The translations under genes and the position numbers were made by a program. A model generated the notes under the pieces. The model made no database searches, had not been told where the DNA came from, and saw only the letters and a list, made by a program, of their open reading frames with translations. Below, one piece after another: positions 1 through 8,695 of a stretch of DNA of 64,000 bases. Source of the DNA: Polyangium fumosum (GTDB lineage: Bacteria > Myxococcota_A > Polyangia > Polyangiales > Polyangiaceae); assembly GCF_005144585.1 (NCBI RefSeq), contig NZ_SSMQ01000001.1, forward strand, positions 310,001 to 374,000, in the 5' to 3' direction. Each line of letters starts with the position of its first letter. Within the stretch, counting starts at the first letter, position 1.

Positions 1-2
1 CC

Positions 3-1571
3 AAGGCGCCCGTGGATCTTTTCGGCGCGACCCCGGCGCGCCCCTTCGATCCCCGCGCCCTCTTCGCCGACAAGGCGAGCGAGCCCGAGACGGTGGCCGC
101 CGACGCGCCCGAGGGTTCGTACACGTACGCGCTCTTGAAGAGCGGCCCCGAGGTCCCCGCCGAGGAGTGCGAGCGCGCGGACGAGGCGGTCGAGATCATG
201 ATCCTGTGGGGCGACTCGATCCTCCACGTCGCGCACCTCTCGCCGGTTCGTCCGTTCCACGTCGGCGAGGAGAGCGCGGACTTCGTGATCCCCGCCGGCA
301 CGCTCGGCGCCTCGCGGCTCCCGGTGGTGCTCGTGGGCGCGGATGGCAAGGCGAGCGTCGTGGTTCCGGCGACGGCGAAGGCGACGATCGAGACCGAGGG
401 CCGTCGCGCTCCGGTCGACGCGACGAACGCGATGCCGTGCGCGGCGCTCGCGGGCAGCGTCGAGGTCGCGCTCTCGCTCGGCGCGCGGGTGAAGGTGGAG
501 ATCGGCGGGCTCGTGATCCAGGTCGCGAGCGTGAAGGCGGGCCGCAAGGTCAAGGGCGGCGCGGTGGCGATGCAGGGCAAGGGTCTCTCCTGGCACGGCG
601 TCTCCCTCGCGGTGCACGCGGGGTTGCTCGCAGCGGCCGCGTTTTTCCTCCCGCCCCTCGGCGTGACGGACGAGGACGCGATCTCGGACGAGGACAAGTA
701 CTTCATCCAGCACGCGCTCGACGTGAGCGCGGAGCGTGAGGAGGAGAAGAAGGAGACGCCCGAGCTCGCCGAGAACAACGAGAAGGCCCCCGGCGGCAGC
801 TCCGGCGCGCGTGCGCAGGACAGCGAAGGCAAGATGGGCAGCACGACGAGCCACAAGACCGACGGCCGGTTCGCGCTCTCCGGGGACAAGAACAACACGG
901 ACCCGCAGATCGCGCGTCAGGCGGCGGTCGACGAGGCGCGCAACTTCGGCATGATCGGGCTGCTCAACGTGATGAACGGCGGCGACCCGAACGCCGTCAC
1001 GGCGAAGTGGGGCGGCGACACCTCGTTCGGCAGCGACGATCGAAGCGCCCTCGGCAACATGTGGGGTTCGTCGATCGACGAGGCCGCGGGTTCGGGTGGT
1101 CTCGGCGTGTCGGGCCACGAGGAGGGTGGTGGTGGCAAGGGTGAAGGCATCGGGATCGATCGCATCGGGACCTACGGCGTGAACCTCGGCGGCCCCGGCG
1201 GCTTCAACCGCCAGCTCAAGCCGAAGGATCACAAGACGAGCGCGCCGATCATGCGTCCGCAGGGCGTCACGACGACCGGTCGTCTCCCGGCCGAGATCAT
1301 CCAGCGGACCGTGCGGCAGAACTTCGGCCGCTTCCGGTTCTGCTACGAGCAGGGCCTGCGGACGAACCCGAACCTCCAGGGCCGCGTGGCCGTGCGGTTC
1401 GTGATCGGTCGCGACGGCAGCGTCTCGCAGGTGTCGAACGGCGGGTCGGATCTGCCCGACCAGAACGCGGTCTCCTGCGTGGTCCGCTCGTTCTACGGGA
1501 TGAGCTTCCCGGCTCCGGAGGACGGCATCGTCACCGTGACGTACCCGATCATGTTCCAGCCCGGGAGCTGA
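3..1571 (+). CDS. AgmX/PglI C-terminal domain protein, 5' end outside window
   Basis: The frame is open to the left edge, so the true start probably lies upstream; the first possible start inside is GTG at 12, giving 519 residues. Residues about 60-130 form a beta-rich region, residues about 197-217 a hydrophobic segment that is probably the only membrane span, followed by an acidic stretch (ISDEDKYFIQ) and a long Gly/Ser-rich linker. The last 100 residues (GRLPAEIIQRTVRQNFGRFR, then CYEQGLRTNPNLQGRVAVRF) match the AgmX/PglI C-terminal domain, a TonB-like fold found in myxobacterial gliding and adventurous-motility proteins and in many uncharacterised paralogs. The likely arrangement is a cytoplasmic N-terminus and a periplasmic C-terminal domain that contacts envelope partners. 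The next gene is a shorter paralog. A role in motility is inference from the family name only. Confidence 0.8.
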   Translation, partial: KAPVDLFGATPARPFDPRALFADKASEPETVAADAPEGSYTYALLKSGPEVPAEECERADEAVEIMILWGDSILHVAHLSPVRPFHVGEESADFVIPAGTLGASRLPVVLVGADGKASVVVPATAKATIETEGRRAPVDATNAMPCAALAGSVEVALSLGARVKVEIGGLVIQVASVKAGRKVKGGAVAMQGKGLSWHGVSLAVHAGLLAAAAFFLPPLGVTDEDAISDEDKYFIQHALDVSAEREEEKKETPELAENNEKAPGGSSGARAQDSEGKMGSTTSHKTDGRFALSGDKNNTDPQIARQAAVDEARNFGMIGLLNVMNGGDPNAVTAKWGGDTSFGSDDRSALGNMWGSSIDEAAGSGGLGVSGHEEGGGGKGEGIGIDRIGTYGVNLGGPGGFNRQLKPKDHKTSAPIMRPQGVTTTGRLPAEIIQRTVRQNFGRFRFCYEQGLRTNPNLQGRVAVRFVIGRDGSVSQVSNGGSDLPDQNAVSCVVRSFYGMSFPAPEDGIVTVTYPIMFQPGS

Positions 1572-1603
1572 AGGCTGATCCCGCGAAACAACGCCCCTCT
1601 CTG

Positions 1604-1657
1604 ACCGCCGGGGCCACCTTCCACACCTGGAAGGTGGCCTCGGCGGTTTCCTTTTGT
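1604..1657 (+). terminator. Strong intrinsic terminator after the AgmX-like gene
   Basis: Positions 1604-1623 and 1628-1647 form a hairpin of 20 paired positions, one of them a G-T wobble, around the 4-base loop CACC. The inner arm GGCCACCTTCCA pairs perfectly with TGGAAGGTGGCC. It is followed directly by the T-rich stretch TTCCTTTTGT. It lies 33 bases after the stop codon and should end transcription of the first gene. Confidence 0.85.
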
Positions 1658-2004
1658 CGTCCTGCACCTGTGGGAGGTGGCCTCGGCGATCTCGTTCGTC
1701 GGCTGTGATGTGTGTGCGTCGGCGACGCCGACCTGCCTTGGGCACCTGGCACCTGTGGGAGGTGGCCGTGGCGATCTCCTTACGTCGACGGACACGTGTG
1801 TAGGCCGCGCATCCCGACCTCCTCGGGGGACAGGCACGTCCGTCACGTCGGCGCGGCAGGTCTCGTTCGCCGGCTGTGACGTGTGTGCGTCGTCGATCGA
1901 GGACGCGTACGGCGCCTGTGCGGCGCGTGAGCATCTCTTTCTGAGATGCCCGGCCTCATGTACTCTCGACGCGGGTCCTCGGCTGGAACGATCGGGAGGG
2001 TGAC
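1658..2004. repeat. Gene-free spacer with interleaved direct repeats
   Basis: This spacer between the two AgmX-like genes holds two repeat families. The 19-base sequence GCACCTGTGGGAGGTGGCC occurs identically at 1664-1682 and 1749-1767 and resembles the right arm of the preceding terminator. A 32-base element occurs at 1690-1721 and 1861-1892 with only two differences (shared core GTGTGTGCGTCG). Inverted motifs are also present. No convincing coding frame was seen. A ribosome binding site (GGGAGGG, 1994-2000) for the next gene lies at the right end. Confidence 0.7.
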
Positions 2005-3252
2005 GTGGTCTCTGTCTCCGTGGCCTCCGATCCGCCGCTTCGGGATGCAAGGGTGAGCGCCGCTGCGCGCGCCATCGACGTCGTCGTGCGGTGGGGGAGC
2101 GACTGCGTGCTTGCCGCCGTGGAGCTCTCCCCGCCGCGCTCGTTCTTCGTGGGCGAAGACGAGGGCTGCGACGTCGTGTTGCCCGCCGAGATCGTGGGCG
2201 CATCCCGCGCGCCCGTGCTGCTCGCGCGGTGGGACGGCGACGTGCGCGCCGTCGTGCCGAAGGGCGCGCGTGTCGTCTTCGACGGCGAGGGCAAGCCGAT
2301 GACGCCCGCCCGCGCCGTCGCGCGTGGGCTCGCGGAGGCCTCGCGTATCTACCGCGACGCCGCCGAGGTTCCGCTCGGGCCGGGCCGGACGATCGCCGTG
2401 CGCCTCGGTCCTTTCACGATCGAGATCACCGGCAGCGACGCCGCTCCCCGCGCGCCGCGCGCGCCCGTGCTCTCGCGTCGCCTCGGGCTCTCGCACCTCG
2501 CTTCGGTGCTGCTCCATCTACTCGTCTTCGCCGTCGTGGCCTCGCGGTTCCAGCCCATCCTCGACGACGACTTCGACGGCATCACGGACGATGACAAGTT
2601 CTTCATCCATCAGATGCTCCGCCGCGCCGACGAGAAGGAGATGGAAGGGCTTTACGCCGAGGAGATCGCAGGGTTCGAGCGCCGGGCGCGGCGGCGGCAA
2701 CGGCGCGACCGCGCGGAGATGGACCTCGAAGCGGCGTGGATGCGCTCGCTCCAGGCGGCGGGCGAGCGCTGGAGCGCGGAGGAGTTCGCGCGTGCGCGCG
2801 CGGGTGAGCCCGAGGACGCCCGCGACACCGGCATGATCGGGCTGCTCTACGATCGCCCCCCGCGGCCCGCACCGACCGTGGCCCCGGTTGCTTTCGATGA
2901 CCGCGCCTCCTCCAAGGCGACACAAGCGCAAGCGCGCCCGGGCGCCATGGCTCTGAGCGGTCGGCTGCCGCCGGAGGTCGTGCGGCGCATCATCCGGCAG
3001 AACTTCGGGCGCTTCCGGCTCTGTTACGAGAACGGCCTGCGGAACAATCCGAACCTCCAGGGGCGCGTCTCGGTGCGCTTCGTGATCGGGGCCGACGGCG
3101 CGGTGTCGAACGTCGGCAACGGCGGATCGGACATGCCCGACGGCGGCGTGGTCGCGTGCATCGTGCGCGCCTTCCACGGGCTGAGCTTTCCGCAGCCCGA
3201 AGGCGGAATCGTGACGGTGGTCTATCCCATGCTGTTCTCGCCGGGCGGATGA
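2005..3252 (+). CDS. AgmX/PglI C-terminal domain protein, second copy
   Basis: A 415-residue paralog of the preceding gene. GTG at 2005 is chosen because the purine run GGGAGGG ends five bases upstream. The order of parts is the same: a beta-rich N-terminal region (about 30-160), one hydrophobic segment near residues 172-190, an acidic stretch after it (ITDDDKFFIHQMLRRADEKE), a charged, helical Arg/Glu-rich region (about 210-270), and the C-terminal domain (about 315-415; QNFGRFRLCYENGLRNNPNL). Unlike the first copy it lacks the long Gly-rich linker, having the charged helix instead. The C-terminal domains are nearly identical, which points to a duplication followed by replacement of the linker. 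Expected topology is a single-span inner membrane protein with a periplasmic C-terminal domain. The partner and substrate are unknown. Confidence 0.8.
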   Translation: MVSVSVASDPPLRDARVSAAARAIDVVVRWGSDCVLAAVELSPPRSFFVGEDEGCDVVLPAEIVGASRAPVLLARWDGDVRAVVPKGARVVFDGEGKPMTPARAVARGLAEASRIYRDAAEVPLGPGRTIAVRLGPFTIEITGSDAAPRAPRAPVLSRRLGLSHLASVLLHLLVFAVVASRFQPILDDDFDGITDDDKFFIHQMLRRADEKEMEGLYAEEIAGFERRARRRQRRDRAEMDLEAAWMRSLQAAGERWSAEEFARARAGEPEDARDTGMIGLLYDRPPRPAPTVAPVAFDDRASSKATQAQARPGAMALSGRLPPEVVRRIIRQNFGRFRLCYENGLRNNPNLQGRVSVRFVIGADGAVSNVGNGGSDMPDGGVVACIVRAFHGLSFPQPEGGIVTVVYPMLFSPGG

Positions 3253-3285
3253 GCCAAACGCCGAACCTTTGCTAGGCTCGCGCCC

Positions 3286-4287
3286 GTGCGGCTCTTGCTG
3301 ATCCACACGGGGGGGACGCTCATGATGCGCGGCGGCGATCCGACGCCGCTCGAACCCGACGTGTACACACGCGACCTCGTCGCGGAGCTGCCCGTCCTTC
3401 GCAAGCTCGCCGAGATCGAGACGAAGATCCTCTACAATCTCGACTCGGCCGACTTCCAGCCCCACCACTGGGTCGAGCTGGCAAAGACCGTGCACGCTTC
3501 GCTCGATCGGTACGACGGCTTCGTCATCGTGCACGGCACCGACACGATGGCCTACACCGCGAGCGCGCTCGCGTTCCTCCTGTCCGGCCTCGATCGTCCC
3601 GTGATCCTCACGGGCGCGCAGAAGCCGCTCGCGGACGTGCGCACCGACGCGCGGACGAACCTCGTCGACGCCTGTCATCTGGCGACGACGCGGGTCCCCG
3701 AGGTGGGCATCGCGTTCTACTCGGAGCTGCTCCGCGGCTGCCGCGCGACGAAGCTCGACGCGTGGGGGATGAAGGCCTTCGGCTCGCCCGCGTGCCCGCC
3801 GCTCGCGGAGCTCGGCCTCGGCGTGAACATCGCGCCGCACGTGCTCGCGCCGCGGCCGAGGTCGTCGTTCGACGGCCGGCTCGAGCCGCACGTGCTCGCG
3901 GTGCGCACGTTCCCGGGGCTCGATCCGCGGCTCTTGCACGGCGCGCTCGCGACGGGCGTGCGCGGCATGGTGATCGAGGCGTTCGGCGCGGGGAACGTGC
4001 CGCGGCTGGAGAACTCGCTCGTGCCCGTGCTGGAAGCGGCGCGCGCGGCGGACGTGCCCGTGGTGATCGTCAGCCAGTCGACGCGCGGCGCCGTGGATCT
4101 GACGCGGTACCACGGCGGCGTCGCGGCCGCGCGGGCGGGGGCGATCGGCGGCGGGGACATGACGACGGAGGCCGCGTTGACGAAGCTCATGATCGTGCTC
4201 GGTCGCGCGGAGGGCGCGAGCGAGGGCCGCACCGCGGCGGCGCGCGCGGCGTTCGCGGCGTCGTGGGCCGGCGAGATCAGCGTGTGA
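3286..4287 (+). CDS. ansA: Type I L-asparaginase
   Basis: This 333-residue protein has the asparaginase/glutaminase signatures: HTGGTLM near the N-terminus, with the expected nucleophile Thr11, and HGTDTMAYTA with Thr85/Asp86. The stretch LTGAQKPLADVRTDARTNL is typical of the family. It should hydrolyse L-asparagine to aspartate and ammonia. There is no signal peptide, so it is likely cytoplasmic and of the AnsA (type I) class; length is normal. The GTG start at 3286 puts the catalytic strand at the very N-terminus, as in the family. The stop overlaps the GTG of the following EamA transporter by four bases, implying coupled translation. No regulatory site was seen upstream. Confidence 0.92.
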   Translation: MRLLLIHTGGTLMMRGGDPTPLEPDVYTRDLVAELPVLRKLAEIETKILYNLDSADFQPHHWVELAKTVHASLDRYDGFVIVHGTDTMAYTASALAFLLSGLDRPVILTGAQKPLADVRTDARTNLVDACHLATTRVPEVGIAFYSELLRGCRATKLDAWGMKAFGSPACPPLAELGLGVNIAPHVLAPRPRSSFDGRLEPHVLAVRTFPGLDPRLLHGALATGVRGMVIEAFGAGNVPRLENSLVPVLEAARAADVPVVIVSQSTRGAVDLTRYHGGVAAARAGAIGGGDMTTEAALTKLMIVLGRAEGASEGRTAAARAAFAASWAGEISV

Positions 4288-5237
4288 GCGGAGCGAACAC
4301 AGCGCTCGGGGGGCGCGGTCGCGCGGCCTTGTTCGTCACGCTCGCGGGGTTCTGCTTCGCCGTGAGCGCGCCGATGGCGGTGGTGGCGAAGCCCGCGCAC
4401 CCGCTGTTCATCGCGTTCGGGCGAGTCTTCCTCGCGTCGCTCCTGCTCTTCGCGTTCGATCCGGCGGGCGTCGTGCGGCACGCGCGCGCGCTGCCTTCGT
4501 CGGTGCGCCTTCGGATCCTCGCGTGCGGGGCGATGCTCGGCGCGCACTTCGCGTTGTTCCAGGTGGGCCTCTTCGCGACCTCGCTCCCGGCGGCGGTCTC
4601 GCTCATCTCGCTCGAACCGCTCAGCGTGGTCGTCTTTGCGTTCCTCGTGCACGGCGTGCGGCCGACGCGGCGCGAGCAGGTCGGCGTGCTGCTCGCGACA
4701 GCGGGCGCCGTGGTGATCGGGCGCGCGGCGGGCACGGGCGAGCACAAGCTGGCGGGCGATCTCTACGTGCTCGGCGCGGTCTCGCTCTACGGTCTCTACG
4801 TGGCGGCGGCGCGCGCGATCAAGGACGCCTTGCCGGCGCGGCACGCGGGCTCGTTGATCTATGGCGTCGCCGCGCTCGTGGTCTTCGTGGTCTTGCCGCC
4901 GCTCGGCGCGCTCGACGGCGTGACGAGCTTGCCCGCAAAGTCGTTCGTGGCCCTCGCGACGATCGCCGTCGTCCCGACGATCATCGGCCACACCTCGGTG
5001 CAGGCCGCGGCGCGCACGCTGCCGCCGGCGATCGTGGCGCTCGTGTCGCCGGGCGAGACGCTCGGCGGTCTCGTGCTCGGCGCGGCGTTCCTCGGCGCCA
5101 AACCCACGGGGATGGAGCTCCTCGGCGCGGCCATCATCCTCGCAGGCGTGCTCGTCGCGATCCTCGGACCCGAGCCCCGGACGGACGCGCCGCGCGTCGC
5201 GGAAGACCCGGACGCACGCAAAGCGCCCGGGGCGTGA
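4284..5237 (+). CDS. EamA-family (DMT) membrane transporter
   Basis: A 317-residue, very hydrophobic protein with about ten membrane spans in two EamA repeats. The second repeat carries the typical PxxLGGLVLGAAFLGAKPTG-like region near the C-terminus. EamA proteins are drug/metabolite exporters of the 10-TMS superfamily; the substrate cannot be read from sequence. The GTG start at 4284 lies inside the asparaginase stop (GTGA), so the two genes are translationally coupled. This makes an amino acid or amino-acid-derived substrate plausible, which is inference. The C-terminal tail is Arg/Asp-rich and probably cytoplasmic. Confidence 0.85.
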   Translation: MSGANTALGGRGRAALFVTLAGFCFAVSAPMAVVAKPAHPLFIAFGRVFLASLLLFAFDPAGVVRHARALPSSVRLRILACGAMLGAHFALFQVGLFATSLPAAVSLISLEPLSVVVFAFLVHGVRPTRREQVGVLLATAGAVVIGRAAGTGEHKLAGDLYVLGAVSLYGLYVAAARAIKDALPARHAGSLIYGVAALVVFVVLPPLGALDGVTSLPAKSFVALATIAVVPTIIGHTSVQAAARTLPPAIVALVSPGETLGGLVLGAAFLGAKPTGMELLGAAIILAGVLVAILGPEPRTDAPRVAEDPDARKAPGA

Positions 5238-5313
5238 TCGAGGCGGATTTAGCGCTGGATCCAGCACATCCGCGCGCTTGACTCAGGCCTCTTCGAGGGG
5301 ACGCTCGCGTGCG

Positions 5314-7851
5314 ATGTACGCGAGCCTGTTCCAGTCCGTGCTGTTCCCTCTGTACGAGACCCACCTCCGCAAGCGCGACACGTTGCGCGCGCTCGCCGAG
5401 CTCGAACAGTCGCAGTGGCGCACGCCCGAAGAGGTCGCCGAGGACTCGTTCCGAAGGCTGCTCGAAGCGCTGCACCACGCCGAGAAACACGTGCCGTTTT
5501 ACCGGCGTCGCTTCGCGGAGTACGGCGTGCGCGCGAGCCAGGTGAAGGCGCCCGCGGATCTCGCGGCCTTCCCGATCCTGACGAAGGAAGACGTGCGCCT
5601 CTCCAGCAAGGAGCTCGTCGCCGAGTCCCACGTGGGCACGCTCCACCAGGGCGCGACCGGAGGCTCGACCGGCGTGCCGGTGCGCTTCATGTACGATCAT
5701 CCGACGTACGAGCGTCGTGTCGCCGCCGCGCTGCGCGCCGACGGCTGGGCCGGCGCCGTGATGGGCGAGAAGGAGCTGCACGTCTGGGGTCGCCCGCCCG
5801 GCGAGAAGAAGGGGTTCGACACGACGAAGCGCGCGGTGCACGAGGCGATCTGGCGGCGCAGGTACATCTCGACCTTCCACCTGCGCGCCGATCGGCTCGC
5901 CGACACGGTCCGCGAGATCGTCGATTACGCGCCGCGCGTGGTGATCGGTTACACGACGCCGCTCTTCCTCCTCGCGCGCGCCGCGCTGGAGCACGGCATC
6001 ACGATCCCGCCGCCGCGGGGCATCATCACCTCCGCGGAGAAGCTCTTCGAGGCGCAACGCGAGGTCATCGAGCGCGCGTTCGGCGCGCCCGTCTTCGATC
6101 GCTACGGCTGCCGCGAGATGATGCTGATCGGCGCCGAATGCGAGCGGCACGAAGGCCTGCACGTGCACGCCGAGGGCGTGTTCGTCGAGCTTTGCAGCGA
6201 TGGCCGCCCGGTCCCCGTGGGCACGCCCGGCGAGGTGCTCCTCACCGATCTCTACAACCGCGCGATGCCCCTCCTCCGCTACCGCAACGAGGACGTGGCC
6301 GTCGCCAAGGCCGGCGCCTGCGCGTGTGGTCGCGGGCTGCCGCGGCTCGCCTCGGTCGAGGGCCGCGTGCTCGATCTGCTCATCGGCGAGGACAGCCGCA
6401 TCGTCGCCGGCGAGATGATCCCCTTCCTGTTCAAGGACCTGCCGGTCGAGCGCTACCAGGTCCACCAGCGCGCCGATCGCACGGTGACGCTGCGCATCGT
6501 CCCCGGGCCGAGCTACGGGCCCGAGGTGACGAAGCTCGTCGACGAGCGCCTGCGGCTCGTGCTCGGCGCGAACGCGCCGCTCACCGTGGAGCTCGTGCGC
6601 GACATCCCGCTCACCGCCGCGGGCAAACATCGGGTCACGGTCTCGGACGTGCCCGTGGATCTCGGCAGCGTGACGATCGAGAAGGCGAACGAGGACAAGC
6701 CCGCCGCGCGCGTCGCCGCGCCGAAGCCGCGCACGCGCGTCGCGCACGTGGTGCTCGGCCTTCGGGCAGGCGGGCTCGAGCGCGTGGTGCTCGACCTCGT
6801 GCAAGGGATCGATCGCGCGCGCTTCGATCCGATGGTGATCGCGCTCGACGAGCCGGGCGAGCTCGCGCCGCAGCTCGCGACGATGGACGTGCCGCTGCGG
6901 CTGCTGCTCAAGCGGGGGCAGGGGTTCGATCCGAGCGTGATCGGCGAGCTCTCGGATCTGTTCGGTCGTGAAGGGATCGACCTCGTGCACACGCACAACC
7001 CGCGCCCGCACGTGCACGGCGCGCTCGCAGCCCTCGCCGCGCGGCGCGTGACGGGCAAGCGGCCGCGCGTGGTCCACACGAAGCACGGGCGCAACTACCC
7101 GGACGACCTCGGGCGCGTGATCGCGAACCGCATGGCCTCGGCGCTCTCCGACCGGATCGTGGCCGTGAGCGACGACGCGCGGCGCGTGGCCTTGGAGATC
7201 GAGCGCGGCAGCGCGCGGCGGCTCGTGACGATCCGCAACGGCGTTGACACGCGCGCCTACAAGCCCGGCGACGCCCCGCGCGCGAGGCGGGTGCTCGACG
7301 TGCCCGCGGGCGTGCTCCACGTGGGCTGCGTGGCGCGCCTCTCGGCCGAGAAGGACCACGCCACGCTGATCACGGCCTTCGCGCGCGTGCGCACGAGCCA
7401 CCCCGGCGCGCGGCTGACGCTCGTCGGCGAGGGGGCCGAGCGCGCTTCGCTCGAAGCGCTGGTCAAGACGTTCGGCCTGCACGGCGCGGTGAGCTTCCTC
7501 GGCCACCGCGACGACGTGGCCGCGCTCCTGCCCGGCTTCGACCTCTTCGCGCTCGCCTCGCGCACGGAGGGCACGAGCCTCACGCTCCTCGAAGCCGCGG
7601 CCGCGGGCCTGCCGATCGTGGCCACGCGGGTCGGCGGAAACCCCGAGGTCGTGACCGACGGCGAGACCGGCCTCCTCGTCCCGGCTGGACAGCCCGCCGC
7701 GCTCGCCGACGCGATCGGGAGCGTCTGGGCGCGCCCCGATCGCGCGCGCATGGGCGCCGCCGGCCGCGCGCTCGTGGAGGAACGTTACGGGATGAAAAAG
7801 ATGCTCTCCGCCTACGAGACCCTGTACGCCGAGGTCTTGCGCCTCGCCTGA
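5314..7851 (+). CDS. Fused PaaK-like adenylate-forming enzyme and GT4 glycosyltransferase
   Basis: One 845-residue chain holds two normally separate enzymes. Residues 1-445 resemble phenylacetate-CoA ligase/CapK-type adenylate-forming proteins: P-loop-like ATGGSTG (114-120), a FDRYGCREM region (261-269), a Cys pair CACGRG, EGRVLD (349-354) and a C-terminal TAAGKHR with the candidate catalytic Lys438. A 25-residue Lys/Ala/Pro linker follows. Residues 473-845 are a GT4 (GT-B fold) glycosyltransferase: LGLRAGGLERV (481-491) at the N-terminus, IRNGVDTRAY, VGEGAER, and EGTSLTLLEAAAAGLPIVAT with the E-x7-E donor-site motif. ATG at 5314 is preferred over TTG at 5278 because the ligase-like start is then natural and GAGGGG lies upstream at 5295-5300. 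CapK-like proteins occur in exopolysaccharide and teichuronate loci, so a sugar- or acyl-transfer step in surface polymer assembly is likely, but the substrates are unknown. Confidence 0.85.
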   Translation: MYASLFQSVLFPLYETHLRKRDTLRALAELEQSQWRTPEEVAEDSFRRLLEALHHAEKHVPFYRRRFAEYGVRASQVKAPADLAAFPILTKEDVRLSSKELVAESHVGTLHQGATGGSTGVPVRFMYDHPTYERRVAAALRADGWAGAVMGEKELHVWGRPPGEKKGFDTTKRAVHEAIWRRRYISTFHLRADRLADTVREIVDYAPRVVIGYTTPLFLLARAALEHGITIPPPRGIITSAEKLFEAQREVIERAFGAPVFDRYGCREMMLIGAECERHEGLHVHAEGVFVELCSDGRPVPVGTPGEVLLTDLYNRAMPLLRYRNEDVAVAKAGACACGRGLPRLASVEGRVLDLLIGEDSRIVAGEMIPFLFKDLPVERYQVHQRADRTVTLRIVPGPSYGPEVTKLVDERLRLVLGANAPLTVELVRDIPLTAAGKHRVTVSDVPVDLGSVTIEKANEDKPAARVAAPKPRTRVAHVVLGLRAGGLERVVLDLVQGIDRARFDPMVIALDEPGELAPQLATMDVPLRLLLKRGQGFDPSVIGELSDLFGREGIDLVHTHNPRPHVHGALAALAARRVTGKRPRVVHTKHGRNYPDDLGRVIANRMASALSDRIVAVSDDARRVALEIERGSARRLVTIRNGVDTRAYKPGDAPRARRVLDVPAGVLHVGCVARLSAEKDHATLITAFARVRTSHPGARLTLVGEGAERASLEALVKTFGLHGAVSFLGHRDDVAALLPGFDLFALASRTEGTSLTLLEAAAAGLPIVATRVGGNPEVVTDGETGLLVPAGQPAALADAIGSVWARPDRARMGAAGRALVEERYGMKKMLSAYETLYAEVLRLA

Positions 7852-7962
7852 GGCTGCTTGGTCTCGACGCGCCCGCGCCGGCCTCCGAGCGGGCGCGCGC
7901 GGCGCTCGGCTCGCGCATTCCGGGCTTGGCGAGATGCGCGCTTACAGGGTATCGGAGAGAGG

Positions 7963-8637
7963 ATGTCCGACGGTCACCAGAAGCTCCCGCCCAAAAAGGA
8001 GGTCGCGCTCGCCCTGCTCGAGGGGCCCAGCATGTACGTGCACCTCGACCCGCGACGTTCGGGCGTGCTGGTGCCGAAGCGCTTCCTCGACAAGCCGCAG
8101 CTCGTCCTGCAAATCGGGCTCAACATGTTCATCCCGATCCCCGACCTCAAGGTCGACGACGAGGGCATCTCCTGCACGCTCTCGTTCGATCGGGCCCCCT
8201 TCTGGTGCCGCATGCCCTGGAACGCGATCTACGCGCTCGTCGGTGAAGACGGCCGGGGGATGATGTGGCCGACCGACATCCCGCCCGAGGTGGTGGCGCA
8301 GATGCAGGCCCCGCCGCAGCAGGCGAAGGACGCGCAAAAGCCCGTGCCGAAGAGGCCGCGCCCCAGGCTCGCCGCCGTCGGCGACGCGCCGCCGGAGCCC
8401 GAGGAGAAGGCGCTCGCCGAGGATCCGGATTCGGCCCCGGCGTCGGCCCCGCCTCCCGAGGAGGCCGCCGCGAAGGAAGATGCCTCGGGCGAAGCGGCCG
8501 CGGCCGCGGAGAGCATCGCCGAAGAGCCGAAGACCGTGGAAGCGACGGAGTCTCCGCGCCCGCAGGCGGCGCCCGCGCAGCTCCCGGGGCGCAAGCCGCG
8601 CCGCGAGCTGCCGCCCTACCTGCGGGTGGTGAAGTAA
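7963..8637 (+). CDS. sspB: SspB-like ClpXP adaptor
   Basis: This 224-residue protein has an SspB fold region in residues 1-110 (YVHLDPRRSGVLVPKRFL, then LSFDRAPFWCRMPWNAIYAL) and a long Ala/Pro/Glu linker (about 115-205). It ends in PPYLRVVK. E. coli SspB ends in LRVVK, the peptide that docks onto the ClpX N-domain, so both tag-binding and docking parts are present. SspB delivers ssrA-tagged proteins from stalled ribosomes, and other substrates such as RseA fragments, to ClpXP. The start is ATG 7963, behind GGAGAGAGG; the open frame extends further upstream but is Arg-rich and does not look coding. It stands 58 bases before livM, on the same strand. Confidence 0.88.
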   Translation: MSDGHQKLPPKKEVALALLEGPSMYVHLDPRRSGVLVPKRFLDKPQLVLQIGLNMFIPIPDLKVDDEGISCTLSFDRAPFWCRMPWNAIYALVGEDGRGMMWPTDIPPEVVAQMQAPPQQAKDAQKPVPKRPRPRLAAVGDAPPEPEEKALAEDPDSAPASAPPPEEAAAKEDASGEAAAAAESIAEEPKTVEATESPRPQAAPAQLPGRKPRRELPPYLRVVK

Positions 8638-8695
8638 GAACCCGCGTCGCTCCTGCTTGACCGTAGGAGCTGACCGCGCGAGTTTTCCACCGCCC

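Noticed and set aside
180-190. Internal plus-strand frames within the first AgmX-like gene as separate small genes
   Set aside because: They are Arg-rich off-frame translations of the same DNA with no start signal.
5134-7506. A 790-codon minus-strand open frame opposite the PaaK-GT4 fusion
   Set aside because: Composition is His/Arg/Glu/Ala-biased with no domain pattern; it is the usual shadow of a GC-rich gene.
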